Notes under the pieces: generated by a model | What the model was told of the DNA's origin: nothing | Databases searched by the model: none | Seen by the model: the letters and a program-made list of their open reading frames with translations, nothing else | In this document: in pieces, positions 12,863 to 14,317 of the stretch | Layout: each line of letters starts with the position of its first letter | Position numbering within the stretch: position 1 is the stretch's first letter | Program-made: the position numbers and the translations under genes | Assembly (NCBI GenBank): GCA_902795985.1 | Contig: CADBNG010000074.1 | Coordinates: 1-14,317 of the forward strand | Direction of reading: 5' to 3' | Length of the DNA: 14,317 nt | Source of the DNA: an uncultured Lachnospiraceae bacterium | Lineage (GTDB): Bacteria > Bacillota_A > Clostridia > Lachnospirales > Lachnospiraceae

Positions 12863-14317
12863 ATGACAAAGAAGAGTAACGGAAAAAACAAAAAGTCTCA
12901 GGGTTCTGCCGCTGCAAAGCGTACGGCGGCAGCCGGCGGGAAGAAGCCGGCGGCAAAGAGCGGCGCGGCGAAAACAGCCGGAAAAGCTCCGGCGGGAGGA
13001 AAAGCAAAAAAACCGGTTTCTGCTTCAGCAAAGGGGAAGGCCGGGAGCGCGGCAAAAAATACCGTCAACAGCGCGGCAAAGGCCTCTGTAAAGAATCCGG
13101 CAAACCATGCTGAGAAAAAGGCGCCGAAGAGCGCGGCAGCCCCCGCGGTTAAAAAGAATACGGCGGAAAACGCGCGGACCTACGCCATGCCGCCGGATCA
13201 GGTGCTGCCGAAGAAAAAGGGAAAGATAATTGCGCTGGTCATCATTGCCGCAGTCATTGTCACTGCGCTGGCGGTCGGAGGAAATTATTACCTGAAGCAG
13301 AGCAATTATTATAAAGAGCATTTTTTTGACGGAACGGTGATCAATGGAGTGGACTGCTCCCAGATGACAGCCGGGGAAGCCGCGCGGACCGTTCAGAACG
13401 CGCTGGACCAGTACAGCTTTACCTTTACGGATCATGAAGGCCGCAGCTCGACCGTTACTGCGGAAGAAATCGGGGTAACCTTCACCGACAACGGGGAAAT
13501 CCGGAATATTCTGGACGCGCAGGAAAACCATCTCTGGCTGTTCCGGAAGGATGAAGAAGACCGTTACCAGGTGACCGCAGACTTTACCTATGAAGAGGAA
13601 AAACTCCGGGAATGGGTCCGGCAGCTGCCCTGCGTCAACGACGGCACTCCGCCGACGGATGCCTATGAAGTGCAGAACGACGAAGGATTCTGGGAAATCG
13701 TTCCGGAAACCTACGGGGACGAACTGGACGGACAGGCGCTGGAGGATATTATTGTAAACGCCGTGAACCAGGCGGAACCCTCCGCGGATCTGACGGGCAC
13801 CGACCTGTTTTACCGGCCGTCGGTGCTGGCGGACGATGAGACGCTGACGGCGGACGTCGAACAGAAAAACGCGGCGATCCTGCGGGCGCAGAGGATCGAA
13901 GAGATTACGGACGTGGAGCTGACGTTTAATTCCTATGTCGATAAGGTGACGCTGGGCAAAGAGCAGCTCCTTGAAATGATCACGGACGATGAAAACGGCG
14001 ATCCGGTGATCTCCGAGGAAGCGGTGAAGGACTGGGTCCGCAGCTGGGCGCAGGACCGGGGCTTTACGGAGGATCCCAACCTGTTTGTAACCCATGGCGG
14101 GAAGCTGGTGAATGTGGGTTACGGCATCCTGTCCGGCTGGTCCCTGGACCTGGAAGCAACGGCGCAGAAGGCATGGAAGAACGTATCGGCAGGAAAGAGC
14201 AAAACGATCCGGCCGGTGCTGGTGGACGATGCCGGCAGCCGTCAGACGGACGCGACCTATGTTGAGATCAATATTTATAAACAGACCATGTGGTTTTATC
14301 TGAACGGGGAAGAACTG
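12863..14317 (+). CDS. Membrane-anchored L,D-transpeptidase with peptidoglycan-binding domains (3' end outside window)
   Basis: The frame is open from the ATG at 12863 to the window end (485 codons). The visible protein has a Lys/Ala/Gly/Pro-rich cytoplasmic tail (1-120), a membrane span (about 121-141), and two PG_binding_4-like regions (about 155-300 and 310-450; first opens FDGTVINGVDCSQMTAGEA). It ends with the opening strands of a YkuD L,D-transpeptidase domain (TYVEINIYKQTMWFYLNGEEL, 465-485). The catalytic His/Cys part is beyond the window. Such enzymes make 3-3 crosslinks in peptidoglycan or attach proteins to it at the outer face of the membrane. A stop lies in frame at 12842-12844 and no earlier start fits, so 12863 is the best start, although no clear ribosome site precedes it. 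Family call is confident; catalytic activity is inferred. Confidence 0.88.
   Translation, partial: MTKKSNGKNKKSQGSAAAKRTAAAGGKKPAAKSGAAKTAGKAPAGGKAKKPVSASAKGKAGSAAKNTVNSAAKASVKNPANHAEKKAPKSAAAPAVKKNTAENARTYAMPPDQVLPKKKGKIIALVIIAAVIVTALAVGGNYYLKQSNYYKEHFFDGTVINGVDCSQMTAGEAARTVQNALDQYSFTFTDHEGRSSTVTAEEIGVTFTDNGEIRNILDAQENHLWLFRKDEEDRYQVTADFTYEEEKLREWVRQLPCVNDGTPPTDAYEVQNDEGFWEIVPETYGDELDGQALEDIIVNAVNQAEPSADLTGTDLFYRPSVLADDETLTADVEQKNAAILRAQRIEEITDVELTFNSYVDKVTLGKEQLLEMITDDENGDPVISEEAVKDWVRSWAQDRGFTEDPNLFVTHGGKLVNVGYGILSGWSLDLEATAQKAWKNVSAGKSKTIRPVLVDDAGSRQTDATYVEINIYKQTMWFYLNGEEL

Noticed and set aside
12853..12879. Eight-codon ORF overlapping the L,D-transpeptidase start, considered as a gene
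   Set aside because: It is too short, has no ribosome site, and there is no conservation evidence; recorded only as a possible regulatory oddity.
13025..14095. 356-residue minus-strand open frame near the right end
   Set aside because: The + strand frame here is continuous from 12863 to the window end and encodes a membrane span, PG-binding regions and the start of a YkuD domain, so the minus-strand frame is a shadow.

Overview
The window looks like chromosome of a Gram-positive, low-motility-type Clostridia (Bacillota), probably a gut or rumen lineage with a moderately GC-rich genome (GC not computed). The reasons are near-universal AGGAGG-type ribosome binding sites, a SipW/TasA-type secretion module, Thr-Pro-linked surface proteins with C-terminal membrane anchors, a clostridial-style type IV pilus cluster, and an L,D-transpeptidase of the PG_binding_4/YkuD type. 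Every gene I accept is on the + strand. The long minus-strand ORFs are shadows of them.

Layout. (1) 1-323: the C-terminal end of a transglutaminase-like protein, with its Cys-His-Asp core visible. (2) 360-4102: a compact type IV pilus/type II secretion-like operon. It has a PilC/GspF platform protein, four small single-span pilin-like proteins (three with 4-base ATGA start/stop overlaps) and a PilT-type ATPase. No canonical prepilin-peptidase motif and no PilB are visible in the window. (3) 4209-11346: a second tightly packed operon for the cell surface. It has a 1144-residue secreted protein with a Gly-rich 'GAGIGGG' repeat region (likely beta-helix), two small SipW-substrate-like (TasA/CalY-like) proteins, two Thr-Pro-rich membrane-anchored surface proteins, and a SipW-type (Ser/His) signal peptidase that closes the operon. 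I infer a matrix-fibre or surface-appendage system comparable in logic to Bacillus tapA-sipW-tasA, but with a different gene order and extra partners. (4) 11397-11738: a stand-alone HPt phosphotransfer protein, 50 bases after sipW. (5) 11806-12726: a ribosomal protein operon with a good extended -10 promoter, a leader hairpin that may be the S6:S18 autoregulatory motif, rpsF with a long Glu-Ala-Pro tail, rpsR directly after it with no ssb between, and a strong terminator. (6) 12863-14317: an extended -10 promoter and a gene that runs off the window, encoding a membrane-anchored peptidoglycan-binding L,D-transpeptidase with a 120-residue histone-H1-like Lys/Ala-rich cytoplasmic tail.

How they fit together. 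The first 11 kb are devoted to envelope-crossing surface structures: a pilus-like machine, then a secreted matrix/adhesin set with its own signal peptidase. The remaining part is housekeeping (ribosome, cell-wall crosslinking). The parts I find most worth follow-up are the SipW surface locus, the pilin-like proteins without a normal processing site, the damaged-looking wall-sorting motif in the 8878-9648 gene, and the unusual S6 tail. No mobile element, CRISPR array, tRNA or rRNA was seen, and no gene-free stretch exceeds 300 bases.
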